NCBI GenBank assembly: GCA_023954815.1
Contig: JAGSHB010000008.1
Span: 1-64,000, forward strand
Direction of reading: 5' to 3'
DNA from: Myxococcales bacterium
GTDB taxonomy: Bacteria > Myxococcota_A > UBA9042
Length of the DNA stretch: 64,000 nt
Within the stretch, counting starts at the first letter, position 1. Every line of letters starts with the position of its first letter. The notes under the pieces were generated by a model, which saw nothing but the letters and a program-made list of their open reading frames with translations, had not been told where the DNA came from and ran no database searches. The position numbers and the translations under genes were made by a program. This document shows, one piece after another, positions 1 to 9,562 of this stretch.

Positions 1-2979
1 AGCACCCCCTGCGCCGACGGCACGCTGTGCACCCACGGCGACACGTGCAAATCCGGCAAGTGCACAGCAGGCAGTACGCCCAACTGCGACGACAAGATCG
101 CCTGCTCAAAGGACTACTGTGACGCGAAAACCGGCGCATGCGTCAACGAGGTCATCGTCGGTTGTGGCAATTACTGTGAGACCGACGGTCATTGCGATGA
201 CAGCAAGCTCTGTACCACCGAGTCCTGTGTGAAGGGCAAATGCGTGTATCAGAACAACCAGAACCCCTGCGATGACGGCAACGATTGCACCAAGGGCGAC
301 GTCTGCAACGGCGGAAAATGCGCAGCTGGCAAAGCTGTCTGGGTCAGCCATGAGGCCGGCGCGACTGGCGGATATTTGGAGGGAGAGGCCGCGAAAGCGC
401 GCTTTAATCAGCCGCACGGCTTGGCATTCGAGGCAGATGGCAGCCTGCTCATCGCCGACGCTAGCAACCACCGGATTCGCAGGTTGAAGGGCGGAGCGGT
501 CGCGACCGCGGCAGGTGGAACGGCTGGCTACGCCGACGGTGCGGCCTTGTCCTCACGCTTCAACTTGCCAGCAGATGTGGCCATCGATGGTGCGAATAAG
601 GTGTACGTGGCCGACCGTGGCAATCACCGTCTGCGTCTCATCGCTGGTGGCAAGGTCAGCACGATTGCGGGAGCGACGGCTGGCTTCGCTGATGGCAAGG
701 GTGTCAACGCCCGCTTCTACAATCCCTTCGGTGTGGCCGTGACCAAAGCTGGCGTCGCCTATGTGGCTGACTACAGCAACAATCGGATCCGGAAGGTTGC
801 GCCAGATGGCACGGTGACCACGCTCGCCGGTGCCGGCTCAGGGTATAACGACGGCGCTGGCGTTTCAGCCAAGTTTGCCGGTCCCATCGGCGTGGCCCTC
901 GACTCCCGCGGCTCGCTCTACGTCACTGATTACCGCAACCATCGCTTGCGGCGCGTGACACCAGAGGGACAGGTCAGCACCGTCGCCGGTAGCACAGCTG
1001 GGTTCGCCAATGGGTCGGGGTCTCTGGCCAAGTTCTACTACCCGTGGGGCGTTGCTGTGAGCAGCAACGGCACCATCTTTGTGGCTGATCGGGCGACCAA
1101 TCGAATTCGAAACGTCACACCCACAGGCGTCGTGGGCTTGTTTGCGGGCTCGGGTACGGGTGGGTACATCAACGGCGACGGCGTGTCGGCCAGGTTCAAC
1201 TCGCCCCGCGGTCTTGTGACAGATTCGCGTGACGGCTCTGTTCTCGTCGCGGATGCGATCAACCACCGTATCCGGCGGTTGTTGGCGTCGGCGTCGCCCT
1301 GCAAAATCGGTGGATCATGCATCGCCGATGGGCATCACAATCCCGTTAATGATTGCCAGCGTTGTGCTGGGGCCAAGGCGGCGACTAGCTGGAGCAAAGC
1401 TGCGGACAAGACGAGCTGCAACGACGACAAGTTGTGCACGGTCTCCGATCAATGCGCCTCAGGCACGTGCGCCGGCAGCACCAACAGCTGCGACGACAAG
1501 GATGCGTGCACCTCCGATAGCTGCGATGCCAAGACGGGCGCCTGTTTGCACAAGAAGATCATCGGCTGCAAGGGCTACTGCGAGGCCAATAGTCACTGCG
1601 ACGACAAGAACGTCTGCACTAACGATGCGTGCGTCAACAACCTCTGCCAGCACTCCAACAACACCAGCGGGTGTGACGACGGTAGCGCGTGCACCGCGGG
1701 CGACGTCTGCAAGGGCGGCAAGTGTACGGCCGGCGTACAGACCCTCGTGGCCACGCTCGCCGGCTCAACTTCGGGATTTGCGGACGGCAAGGGCACTGCG
1801 GCGAAGTTCCAGAACCCAGCAGGCGTGCATCTGATGAGTGATGGGTCCGTGCTTGTAGCCGACTACACCAACCATCGGGTTCGCCGGGTGAAGCCCGACG
1901 GAACCACCTCGACAGTCGCCGGTAGCGGCAATGAGGGCTTCAAGGACGGCGTGGGTACGGCGGCTTGGTTCAACCGACCGAGTGACGTGACCACCGACGC
2001 AGCTGGCAACATCTATGTCACCGACCGGTACAACCACCGGATTCGCGCCATCGACGCGCAGGGTGCAGTCACGACCTTGGCGGGCAGTCCACAGCAGGGC
2101 AACACGGATGGCGTCGGTGGCGGTGCGCGTTTTGCCTATCCCATCGGCCTTGCTCAGTTCGGCGGTCACCTCGCGGTCGGAGACTACAGCAACCACCGGA
2201 TTCGCCTCGTCACCATCGCTACCAAAACGACGACGACGCTGGCGGGCTCCACCGCTGGGTATGCAGACGGAAAGGGCGGAGCCGCCAAGTTTAGCGGTCC
2301 GGCCGGCGTGGACTTCGATCACAACGGAGATGTCATCGTCGCGGAATACGGCAATCACCGGATCCGTCGGGTGTCGCCTCAAGGCGTCGTGACGACCATC
2401 GCAGGCTTTGGCACAGCGGGGCTGACCGAGGGCGACGTCAAATCTGCGCGTTTCAATCGGCCCTGGTCGGTTGTGGCCGATCCTTCCGGGCGCATCTTCG
2501 TCGCAGACCGTCATAATCACCGCATTCGTATGATCTTCGGTGGCTTGGTCGTCTCTATCGCCGGCACTTCGGCTGGGGTGGTCGATGGCGACAGCAGCAA
2601 GGCGCGTTTGTACTATCCGACGGGGCTCGCAAGGGACGCAAAGGGCAAGCTCTTCGTTGGTGGATGGTCGAGCCAGCGTGTGCGCACCGTGACAGTCACA
2701 GCGAACGCCTGCGCGATCTCCGGCGGGTGCTGGGCCAGCGGCGTGACCAATCCAGCGAACTCCTGCCAGGTGTGCAGCGGTGGCGCCAAGACTTGGTCGA
2801 CCGCCAAGGACGGCGTGACCTGTTCTGACGGCAAGGCCTGCACGATCGCCGACAGCTGCAAGTCGGGTACCTGCGCGGCCACCGGCGTGGTCTGCAACGA
2901 CAACGACAAATGCACGACGGACAGCTGTGACGCAGCCACGGGCGCTTGCAAATTCACTGCAATCAAGGGCTGTAAGTAG
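1..2979 (+). CDS. Secreted NHL-repeat beta-propeller protein with Cys-rich linker modules (5' end outside window)
   Basis: Frame +1 is open from base 1 through the ORF at 229. Two blocks of repeats like 'TAGFADGxGxxAxFxxPxGVAxxxxGxxxVADxxNHRIR' are separated by CxDxxxCTxDxCD Cys-rich modules. Confidence 0.85.
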   Translation, partial: STPCADGTLCTHGDTCKSGKCTAGSTPNCDDKIACSKDYCDAKTGACVNEVIVGCGNYCETDGHCDDSKLCTTESCVKGKCVYQNNQNPCDDGNDCTKGDVCNGGKCAAGKAVWVSHEAGATGGYLEGEAAKARFNQPHGLAFEADGSLLIADASNHRIRRLKGGAVATAAGGTAGYADGAALSSRFNLPADVAIDGANKVYVADRGNHRLRLIAGGKVSTIAGATAGFADGKGVNARFYNPFGVAVTKAGVAYVADYSNNRIRKVAPDGTVTTLAGAGSGYNDGAGVSAKFAGPIGVALDSRGSLYVTDYRNHRLRRVTPEGQVSTVAGSTAGFANGSGSLAKFYYPWGVAVSSNGTIFVADRATNRIRNVTPTGVVGLFAGSGTGGYINGDGVSARFNSPRGLVTDSRDGSVLVADAINHRIRRLLASASPCKIGGSCIADGHHNPVNDCQRCAGAKAATSWSKAADKTSCNDDKLCTVSDQCASGTCAGSTNSCDDKDACTSDSCDAKTGACLHKKIIGCKGYCEANSHCDDKNVCTNDACVNNLCQHSNNTSGCDDGSACTAGDVCKGGKCTAGVQTLVATLAGSTSGFADGKGTAAKFQNPAGVHLMSDGSVLVADYTNHRVRRVKPDGTTSTVAGSGNEGFKDGVGTAAWFNRPSDVTTDAAGNIYVTDRYNHRIRAIDAQGAVTTLAGSPQQGNTDGVGGGARFAYPIGLAQFGGHLAVGDYSNHRIRLVTIATKTTTTLAGSTAGYADGKGGAAKFSGPAGVDFDHNGDVIVAEYGNHRIRRVSPQGVVTTIAGFGTAGLTEGDVKSARFNRPWSVVADPSGRIFVADRHNHRIRMIFGGLVVSIAGTSAGVVDGDSSKARLYYPTGLARDAKGKLFVGGWSSQRVRTVTVTANACAISGGCWASGVTNPANSCQVCSGGAKTWSTAKDGVTCSDGKACTIADSCKSGTCAATGVVCNDNDKCTTDSCDAATGACKFTAIKGCK

Positions 2980-3002
2980 CCAATCGACCGGAGTAAGACC
3001 CA

Positions 3003-3413
3003 ATGGTGCAAACACTGATGCTGTTTTCGCTGGTGCTTGGCCTCGCCATGTCGCCTGCGACGCAGAAAGAGATTCACATCGACGGCATCAACACGGCGAA
3101 GGCCGACGTGATGCGCATGACGGCCAAACGTGTGGTCGGCGGGTTCGACATGACCACACGCTACAAGGGCAAACCTCGGCTGATGATGACGCTCCGGTCG
3201 GCCCGCAAGCGGGGACTGTGGCATGTGCGGATCGGTGGCAAGGGCGAGCCGATGTCAATCAAGATTGGCAAGCCGCTCAAGACACTCAAGCGCTTCGACA
3301 AGCATCCACGTCAGACGTTCGCGCATAAAGACGGGAAGGTGACGCTGCGGTTTGAGGGCAAGAGCCTCTACGTCTTTACCGAACGCGAGTCGACGGTCTG
3401 GCGACTGCATTAG
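3003..3413 (+). CDS. Small secreted protein of unknown function
   Basis: 136 aa, hydrophobic N-terminal signal (MVQTLMLFSLVLGLAMS), same strand just downstream of the NHL gene. Confidence 0.6.
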   Translation: MVQTLMLFSLVLGLAMSPATQKEIHIDGINTAKADVMRMTAKRVVGGFDMTTRYKGKPRLMMTLRSARKRGLWHVRIGGKGEPMSIKIGKPLKTLKRFDKHPRQTFAHKDGKVTLRFEGKSLYVFTERESTVWRLH

Positions 3414-3462
3414 TGGCGATCGCCATGTGTGCTCGTAATCCCACGCTCGGAGCCTAATGTGT

Positions 3463-3489
3463 CCTTCGTCTCCCCCAAGGAGACGAGGG
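3463..3489 (+). promoter_or_regulatory. Stem-loop overlapping the ygeW Shine-Dalgarno
   Basis: CCTTCGTCTCC-CCCAA-GGAGACGAGGG: 11-bp stem (one G.T), 5-nt loop. The right arm contains GGAG, just upstream of ATG 3496. Confidence 0.55.
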
Positions 3490-3495
3490 GGCTTG

Positions 3496-4662
3496 ATGCA
3501 ACTCAAACCACATCACAGTGAAGCGCTTCGCGGGCTTTTCGGCCGGAGTTTACTGGCCACAAGCGACGCAACGGCTGCTGAACTCGACGCGCTGCTGGCG
3601 TTGGCCGCGACATTTCGACAGCTCGATTTCGCGGGCGTGAAGGTGCCGCTCTTTGCACAAGAGTTGGCGTACGCCGTGTTCTTCGACAACTCGACACGGA
3701 CCAAGAGCGCTTGGGCTGGCGCTGCGGCGCGGCTTGGTATGCAGCCGGTGATCGTCGATGGCAGCAGCACGCAGGTGGCTCACGGGGAAACGGCGTCTGA
3801 GACGGGCGCGATGCTGGGCATGAACGCCCACGCCATGGGGATTCGTCACGATTTGGTGCTGGGTGAGGGGCAGTTGTTCATGAAGAACGTCCGCGCTGGC
3901 ATCGACGGCTGGCTGGCGGCCAACGGGGAGGCCCGCAAGGTACCGGTTGTGAATCTGCAGTGTGACGTGGACCACCCGACCCAGACGCTGGCGGACCTGT
4001 CGTTTCTCCGTCACCGATTTGGCACAGGTGCCGCGGATCAGGACGCGCTGCGAGGCAAGGCGATTTGCGTCTCGTGGGCCTACTCGCCCAGCTATGCCAA
4101 GCCCCTGAGCGTGCCGCAGGGGCTGATCACGCTGTTGACGCGCCAAGGTGCGCACGTGCGTCTGGCTCACCCGCCGGGCTACGAATTGCTCGGGCCGTGC
4201 ATGGACGATGCACATCGTTTTGCGACGGAGAGCGGCGGTAGTTTCTCGGTCCATGTCGGCGGAAGCGACGCCATGGACGAGGCGTTCGAGGGCGCGCACG
4301 TCGTCTATCCAAAGTCCTGGGGGCCGCGTGCCTTGATGGAGGCCCGTGTCGCGGCGAATGCCGCTGGCGATCAGGCTGCGCTCGATGACCTAGAAGCACA
4401 GATGCTCACCCAAAATGCGGACCACACCGACTGGATCTGTGACAGCAGACGCATGGCATTGACGGCTGCTTCCCCCGGCCGGTCTCAGGCGCAATACATG
4501 CACTGCCTGCCCGCGGATATCGGCGATGAAGTGAGTGGTGAGGTGATGGCGGCCTATCGCGATGACCTCGCCCGAGAGGCAAGCTGGAAGGTCTACGCCA
4601 TCATGGCTTTGCTCACCGCCGGCAAGCACAAGGACCCGTTGGCCGCACTCAGCGACCATTGA
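3496..4662 (+). CDS. ygeW: Knotted carbamoyltransferase YgeW-like
   Basis: Motifs FFDNSTRTKSAW, VNLQCDVDHPTQTLADL, WAYSPSYAKPLSVPQG, YPKSWGP, YMHCLPADI match the YgeW family. AAGGAG precedes ATG 3496 (track start is 3457). Confidence 0.9.
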   Translation: MQLKPHHSEALRGLFGRSLLATSDATAAELDALLALAATFRQLDFAGVKVPLFAQELAYAVFFDNSTRTKSAWAGAAARLGMQPVIVDGSSTQVAHGETASETGAMLGMNAHAMGIRHDLVLGEGQLFMKNVRAGIDGWLAANGEARKVPVVNLQCDVDHPTQTLADLSFLRHRFGTGAADQDALRGKAICVSWAYSPSYAKPLSVPQGLITLLTRQGAHVRLAHPPGYELLGPCMDDAHRFATESGGSFSVHVGGSDAMDEAFEGAHVVYPKSWGPRALMEARVAANAAGDQAALDDLEAQMLTQNADHTDWICDSRRMALTAASPGRSQAQYMHCLPADIGDEVSGEVMAAYRDDLAREASWKVYAIMALLTAGKHKDPLAALSDH

Positions 4663-4676
4663 CCCCAGGAGACATC

Positions 4677-6200
4677 ATGGAAGCACTCGACAGTCGCGTT
4701 GCAGCCCTAGCAGCCCGAGATTCTGGGCTCGCAGCGCAAATTCTGGCAGAGGCGATCCGGATCCCGGCTGACCACATTGGCGGTCCCGATGGGGATCCTT
4801 CATGCGGCCTGAGCAACCACGAGGGGCCCCGTTTGCGCTACTTGATGAAGACGATCATCGAGATCCGTGCAGTCGATGACCCGGCGGACGTCTGGTTCGA
4901 CGACTTTGGCAACTTGGTCTGGCAGGTCTCCGATCCGAGTGATGGCGTGCCGCCGGACGAGCGGAAAGTCATCTGGTTTGATGGGCACAGTGACACGGTC
5001 CGGGCGCTGCGGTCTCAGTGGCAGAACAAGACCGGCGGGCTGGATGCCTACGACGGTCTCGTCGACCCTGAGAAGCTGGATCGCAGCTTTCTACGCCAAG
5101 AATTGGGCTGGTTGCCGCCAGACGACCAGTGGCATCACCTGCTTTTTGGGCGCGGCTCAGCCGATCAACTGGGCGGTGTGGTCGCCCAGGTAGTGGCGAC
5201 TCGCATCCTATTGGCCCTGCGCGATGAAGGTGCGCTGCGCGGCGTGACTGTTCGTGCGATTGCCTCCGTGGCCGAGGAAGACAATGACGGCGGTGGGCCG
5301 ATGTTCATGATGGCCGAGCAGTTGCCCGGTGCTGCCCCAGGAGAGATCCCCGATGTGGTCGTGCTGACCGAAGGGACAGGCGACGCGAACAAGGGCTCGC
5401 TCGGCATCTATCGCGGTCAGCGCGGGCGAATGCAGATCGAGGTCAATGTCACGGGGCGCTCCTGTCATGGTTCGATGCCGTGGGAGGGGCTCAACCCGCT
5501 CGAATACGGCGCGGCGATTCTGGTGGAGGCACGGCAGCAGTTCGATGCTGGGGAGTCCTTCAAAGATCATGCCTTCCTGGGGGCAGGCACCCGAACAGCC
5601 TCCTGGGCGCAGCTCGACACGCCGAGCGATTGTGCAGTACCCGAGCGGTTCACGTTCCGCTTCGACCGCCGTCTCACCGTGGGCGAGTCTCCCGAGGCGG
5701 CCGTGGCTGCCATCACGGGCCTCCCCGCGGTGTCAAAGGCGCGGGCCGATGGGCTGCAGGTTGATGTGGGCGTGCCGACCTACGCCAAGCCGACGTGGCG
5801 GGGCTACACGCCCGGCAATCCAGCCATCTACCCGGGCTGGGAGACGCCCGCTGAGCACCCAGCCATCACAGCTGCAGTGTCCACGTGGCAGAACGCTTTG
5901 AGCCCGGAAATTCGGGAAAATCGCGACGGGAACTTGCGCCCAGACCCGCGGGTGGACAGGTGGATCTTCTCCACCGACGGCGTCGGTTTTGCGGTCGATA
6001 AGCACACCAGCGGCATCGACGTGCCCGAAAGCAAACGCTGGCTCTCCGTCGGCGACATCACCTACCCGCCCATGTTTGGCGTCGGCCCGGGAATCGAGCA
6101 GAACACCCACAAAATTGGTGAATGCGTCGATTTACGAGAGCTGCGGCACGCGATCGCTTTTCTGGCGCGCTTCCCCAGCGTATTTGGCGCGGCGAAATAG
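4677..6200 (+). CDS. ygeY: YgeY-like M20 family metallohydrolase
   Basis: WFDGHSDTV, RGSADQLGGV, AEEDNDGG, TGRSCHGSMPWEG motifs; directly downstream of ygeW; AGGAG before ATG 4677. Confidence 0.85.
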   Translation: MEALDSRVAALAARDSGLAAQILAEAIRIPADHIGGPDGDPSCGLSNHEGPRLRYLMKTIIEIRAVDDPADVWFDDFGNLVWQVSDPSDGVPPDERKVIWFDGHSDTVRALRSQWQNKTGGLDAYDGLVDPEKLDRSFLRQELGWLPPDDQWHHLLFGRGSADQLGGVVAQVVATRILLALRDEGALRGVTVRAIASVAEEDNDGGGPMFMMAEQLPGAAPGEIPDVVVLTEGTGDANKGSLGIYRGQRGRMQIEVNVTGRSCHGSMPWEGLNPLEYGAAILVEARQQFDAGESFKDHAFLGAGTRTASWAQLDTPSDCAVPERFTFRFDRRLTVGESPEAAVAAITGLPAVSKARADGLQVDVGVPTYAKPTWRGYTPGNPAIYPGWETPAEHPAITAAVSTWQNALSPEIRENRDGNLRPDPRVDRWIFSTDGVGFAVDKHTSGIDVPESKRWLSVGDITYPPMFGVGPGIEQNTHKIGECVDLRELRHAIAFLARFPSVFGAAK

Positions 6201-6226
6201 CGCGGCTGGTCAGGAATCACCCGGGC

Positions 6227-6625
6227 TCAGCGGTTGACCAACTGCGCGCGCATACGCCACCACACTACGCCGAAAAAGAGCCCCCAAGCGGCGTCGAGGA
6301 TGCCGTACCCCATGAAAAACGCGGCGATGTCCCACGGCAGGTCAGCAACTTTGTCTTGGTAGTCGGCCAGCCCGCGTCCCCACGCCACAGCGTAAAACAG
6401 CTTCTCCAACGCAAACACCGCAATGATGTGCGGCGCGGCGTGGGCAAATTTGGCCATCGATAGGTAGGCGAGCCCCCAAATACAGATCAACTGACAGCCT
6501 GCCGGGGAAAATAACGGGTCCACGGCACCAAGCACGTCGGAAAAGCCACGGCTTACGCCGATGATGCTGAGGTTGAACAGGCACGCGATAGTCATGCCGA
6601 TAGACACCTGCCTGGGTGTGGTCAT
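6227..6625 (-). CDS. Small multi-TM membrane protein
   Basis: Start MTTPRQVSIG; its ATG overlaps the TGA of the upstream gene (ATGA), suggesting translational coupling. Confidence 0.65.
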   Translation of the reverse strand: MTTPRQVSIGMTIACLFNLSIIGVSRGFSDVLGAVDPLFSPAGCQLICIWGLAYLSMAKFAHAAPHIIAVFALEKLFYAVAWGRGLADYQDKVADLPWDIAAFFMGYGILDAAWGLFFGVVWWRMRAQLVNR

Positions 6626-8373
6626 GGTGCCTTCCTCGTCGTTGGTGTTGGGGGGCTGATGCTGCTGCGAAGATGATACAGCCCCACGGTATCGGCACCA
6701 GGCCGCCGCCGCGTGGACTCTCCGGTGTCCCTGGGCAACTGTGCGGTGGCCACCGCTGAGCCGCGATGCTGCAAGAACTTGCCGCAGTGCAGCGCCTGCT
6801 CGTCGGCCGCGGTCTTCCAGCCAGGTGGGGTCAGGCAGGCGCTGCCAATGTAGAGCAGCTCGCAAGATTGGCGCCGCTGATCCGCACTGTTCAGGTCCGG
6901 ATCATGTGCACTTTTGCGCTGTTTGGGCGTCTGCAACGTCCGCGATTGAGTGATGAATTGGGCCGGAAGCCAGCGCGGGGGATGGGCGGCGTAAGTCGAC
7001 AGCGATGGCTTCGGTCGCATGCCCAGGTCTTGAAACTTGGGTTCGAAGAAGAAGATCGTGCAGTGGGGCGGCAGCGAAGGCAGGGCCGTCCGCAAAAAGC
7101 GGACCTCGGCGTCGTTGGCGGTGACGCGGTTCACGTGACCCATCAGCAACGAGGCGGGCAGGGCGGCGGTCGCTACCCAGACAACCTGCCAGCGAGGATC
7201 GTTGTTTCGAGGCAACAGGCGCACAATCCACGCGGTGCCCGCGCCGGCAAGCGGCGTGTACAACAGCAGCGGGATCATGTGGTAGCGCGCGTTGAAGAGC
7301 GATCCTTCGATCGCGACCGTGCCGACGACACCCGTGCCGATGATTGCCCACGTGGCCCACCACAGCCCCATCCGGTCGCGCCGCTTGATGAAGCCGACCA
7401 AGCCGATGAGGCAGAGCACGACCCAGGCCGTGGGGGTGAATTCGTTGGTGAGCAGCAGGTTGTACTGCGGTGTGACGAGACCTTGCAGGCGCTCCACTAT
7501 CCCATGGCCCAGATCAAAGTCCGTCAAGCCTTCGCCAGCGTCGATCGTACGCGTGAGACGCATGGCATGGGGAAAAAGAAGCCCCATGCCGAGCCCAACC
7601 AACGGCAGCAGGTGCTTGGCATGCCGCCGATGAACCAGGCCGAGGGTCGCGATGGCAACGACGAGCCACGCCGCCTCAGGGCGACACTGCACGGCCAGCA
7701 CCATGGCGCACACGCCGCCGAGCAGCAGCAATTTCTCACCTCGTTGCCCCCGAAGGCGTCCCGCCAGATGGGCGCCAAATACCCCGATGGCGACAGTCGC
7801 CAGCAGGAGCAGCAGGGGATAACGGCCGACCATTGGGCTCAGTCGGACGTGGAGCGGTGTTGTTGCCAGCAGCATGCCCGCAGCCCAGGGAGCGAGGTGC
7901 TGAGTCGGGGACACGTCGGAGCGGGTTTGCCGCAAATCGCTTGCATCTTCGGGGTTTGGATCAGATTCGCGCTGTTGATTGACGTAGATGGCAACGACCA
8001 GCGCCAGGGGGGTCAAGCCGCCGGACAGGAGCCCCAGCCACTCAACGAAGGACTCCGTCAGATGGAATAGTGAGGAAACCGACGCGGTCAGCGCATCGAT
8101 GGCGGTGCCATAAGTCGACGGCTTCAGCTCAGTGAGCGGCGTCACCAACCCGTCCGAGAGGAGGTTGTTCTGGTCGCTCCATCCCCACGGACTCAACCAC
8201 GCACGGAGTCCGAGAGACAGCGCCGTCAAAGCGGTCGCAGCACGGCGTTGCCAGCCCTGGGCGCAGGTCCAAAGTAGCGTTCCGCCACGGATCATGGTCA
8301 CAGCAATGACAGCCCACAGCACAGGCAGAATCAACACGGGCCAATCTTGGACAATGCGCACCAGGGTCTGCAC
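6622..8373 (-). CDS. Polytopic membrane protein, glycosyltransferase-39-like topology
   Basis: 583 aa with many TM segments and a soluble C-terminal portion; the antisense ORF 6766..8070 lacks protein-like composition. Confidence 0.65.
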   Translation of the reverse strand: MQTLVRIVQDWPVLILPVLWAVIAVTMIRGGTLLWTCAQGWQRRAATALTALSLGLRAWLSPWGWSDQNNLLSDGLVTPLTELKPSTYGTAIDALTASVSSLFHLTESFVEWLGLLSGGLTPLALVVAIYVNQQRESDPNPEDASDLRQTRSDVSPTQHLAPWAAGMLLATTPLHVRLSPMVGRYPLLLLLATVAIGVFGAHLAGRLRGQRGEKLLLLGGVCAMVLAVQCRPEAAWLVVAIATLGLVHRRHAKHLLPLVGLGMGLLFPHAMRLTRTIDAGEGLTDFDLGHGIVERLQGLVTPQYNLLLTNEFTPTAWVVLCLIGLVGFIKRRDRMGLWWATWAIIGTGVVGTVAIEGSLFNARYHMIPLLLYTPLAGAGTAWIVRLLPRNNDPRWQVVWVATAALPASLLMGHVNRVTANDAEVRFLRTALPSLPPHCTIFFFEPKFQDLGMRPKPSLSTYAAHPPRWLPAQFITQSRTLQTPKQRKSAHDPDLNSADQRRQSCELLYIGSACLTPPGWKTAADEQALHCGKFLQHRGSAVATAQLPRDTGESTRRRPGADTVGLYHLRSSISPPTPTTRKAP

Positions 8374-8392
8374 GGTCGCCCTCCCAGTGGCG

Positions 8393-9562
8393 ATGCGGTG
8401 GGTGCAGCGGCTACCTGTGCGGCCGCTGCAACGTCAGGGTACCGCGAAGCCGATTGTCACGCATGAGGACCCTTGCAGTGTCGCTGGTCAGGGGTCAGTC
8501 TCGCCGCGCGTGATCGAATCAAAGCCCCAGCACGAGCCTCCCTCCTCTCTCGCGGTGATTATCCCTGCCCGGGACGCTAGCGCGACGTTGGGGGCGTGTC
8601 TGCGTGCCATTTTAGCGAACTCCCACCAGCCAGACGAGATCATCGTGGTCAACGATGCGTCCGTAGATGACACCGTAGCGGTCGCGCGGGCGGCCTGCCC
8701 CGACGTGGTGCTGGTCAACCACACAGCCGCGACGGGGGCCGCCGGGGCGAGGAACGCGGGCGCCGCGGTCGCGAAGTCCGAGATCCTGCTCTTCATCGAT
8801 GCAGACACCCAGCCGCGTCCCGATGTGGTCGGGCGCATCGCCGCGCGCATTGTTCAGTGTGATGCGGTGTGCGGCGTCTATGACGCAGAGCCCGCAAATA
8901 CCGGGTTTGCCGCTCGGTATAAGGCGCTATTCGACTCCTACCAATTCTCGCGCCTCGGTCTCGCACCCTACGACGGGTTCTCCGCGTACTGCGGGGCGGT
9001 TCGTGCCACAGCATTCGCCGCGGTCGGCGGCTTTGATGAACGCCTCGGTCACGGCCTGGAGTGCGAGAACGAAGAGTTTGGCTACCGTCTCTCCGCTCAT
9101 CACAAGACGCTCATCGACCCAACCATCGCCGTTCAGCATCGCTTTCCTGGGCTCGTTCGCGGCACGCGGAACTACTTCGTACGGGTGCGCCAATGGGTCG
9201 AGCTGTTCTGCCGTCGCAAGCGCTTCGAGACAGCCGGCGATGCCACAAGCGGCGGAGCGGTCGCCGTGCTCAGTGGCGCGCTGGTCCTTGGTTTGGCGGC
9301 GGTTGCGTTATTCGTTCCTCAGCCCCCGCTGGCGCTCATTGTCGCCCTCATTGGCGCAGTCTCCCTTTGGCTTGGCGCTAACGCTGGGCTGATGGTCTAC
9401 GTGGCACGGCGGTCGGCTGGGTTTGTGCCCATGATGACGCTGCTCAATCTGTATTTCAGTGCAGTTATCACCACGGGTGCGGTCGTTGGTCTGATTCGTG
9501 GCACGCTCATGACGGAGTTGCCGACGGCACGAAGCGAAGGAACCGACGATGATGCGGGCTAG
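8393..9562 (+). CDS. Family 2 glycosyltransferase with C-terminal TM segments (start uncertain)
   Basis: LAVIIPARDASATLGACLRAIL...DEIIVVNDASVDDT...AGARNAGAAVAKSEILLFIDADT is a typical GT-A core. Candidate starts are ATG 8393 or GTG 8510. Confidence 0.85.
   Translation: MRWVQRLPVRPLQRQGTAKPIVTHEDPCSVAGQGSVSPRVIESKPQHEPPSSLAVIIPARDASATLGACLRAILANSHQPDEIIVVNDASVDDTVAVARAACPDVVLVNHTAATGAAGARNAGAAVAKSEILLFIDADTQPRPDVVGRIAARIVQCDAVCGVYDAEPANTGFAARYKALFDSYQFSRLGLAPYDGFSAYCGAVRATAFAAVGGFDERLGHGLECENEEFGYRLSAHHKTLIDPTIAVQHRFPGLVRGTRNYFVRVRQWVELFCRRKRFETAGDATSGGAVAVLSGALVLGLAAVALFVPQPPLALIVALIGAVSLWLGANAGLMVYVARRSAGFVPMMTLLNLYFSAVITTGAVVGLIRGTLMTELPTARSEGTDDDAG

Noticed and set aside
1765-3015. 416-aa minus-strand ORF
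   Set aside because: Antisense to the NHL-repeat gene; its internal repeats are only the mirror of the NHL repeats.
6766-8070. 434-aa plus-strand ORF
   Set aside because: Antisense to the polytopic membrane protein 6622..8373; Arg/Gln/Gly-rich composition without recognisable domains, typical of high-GC shadow ORFs.
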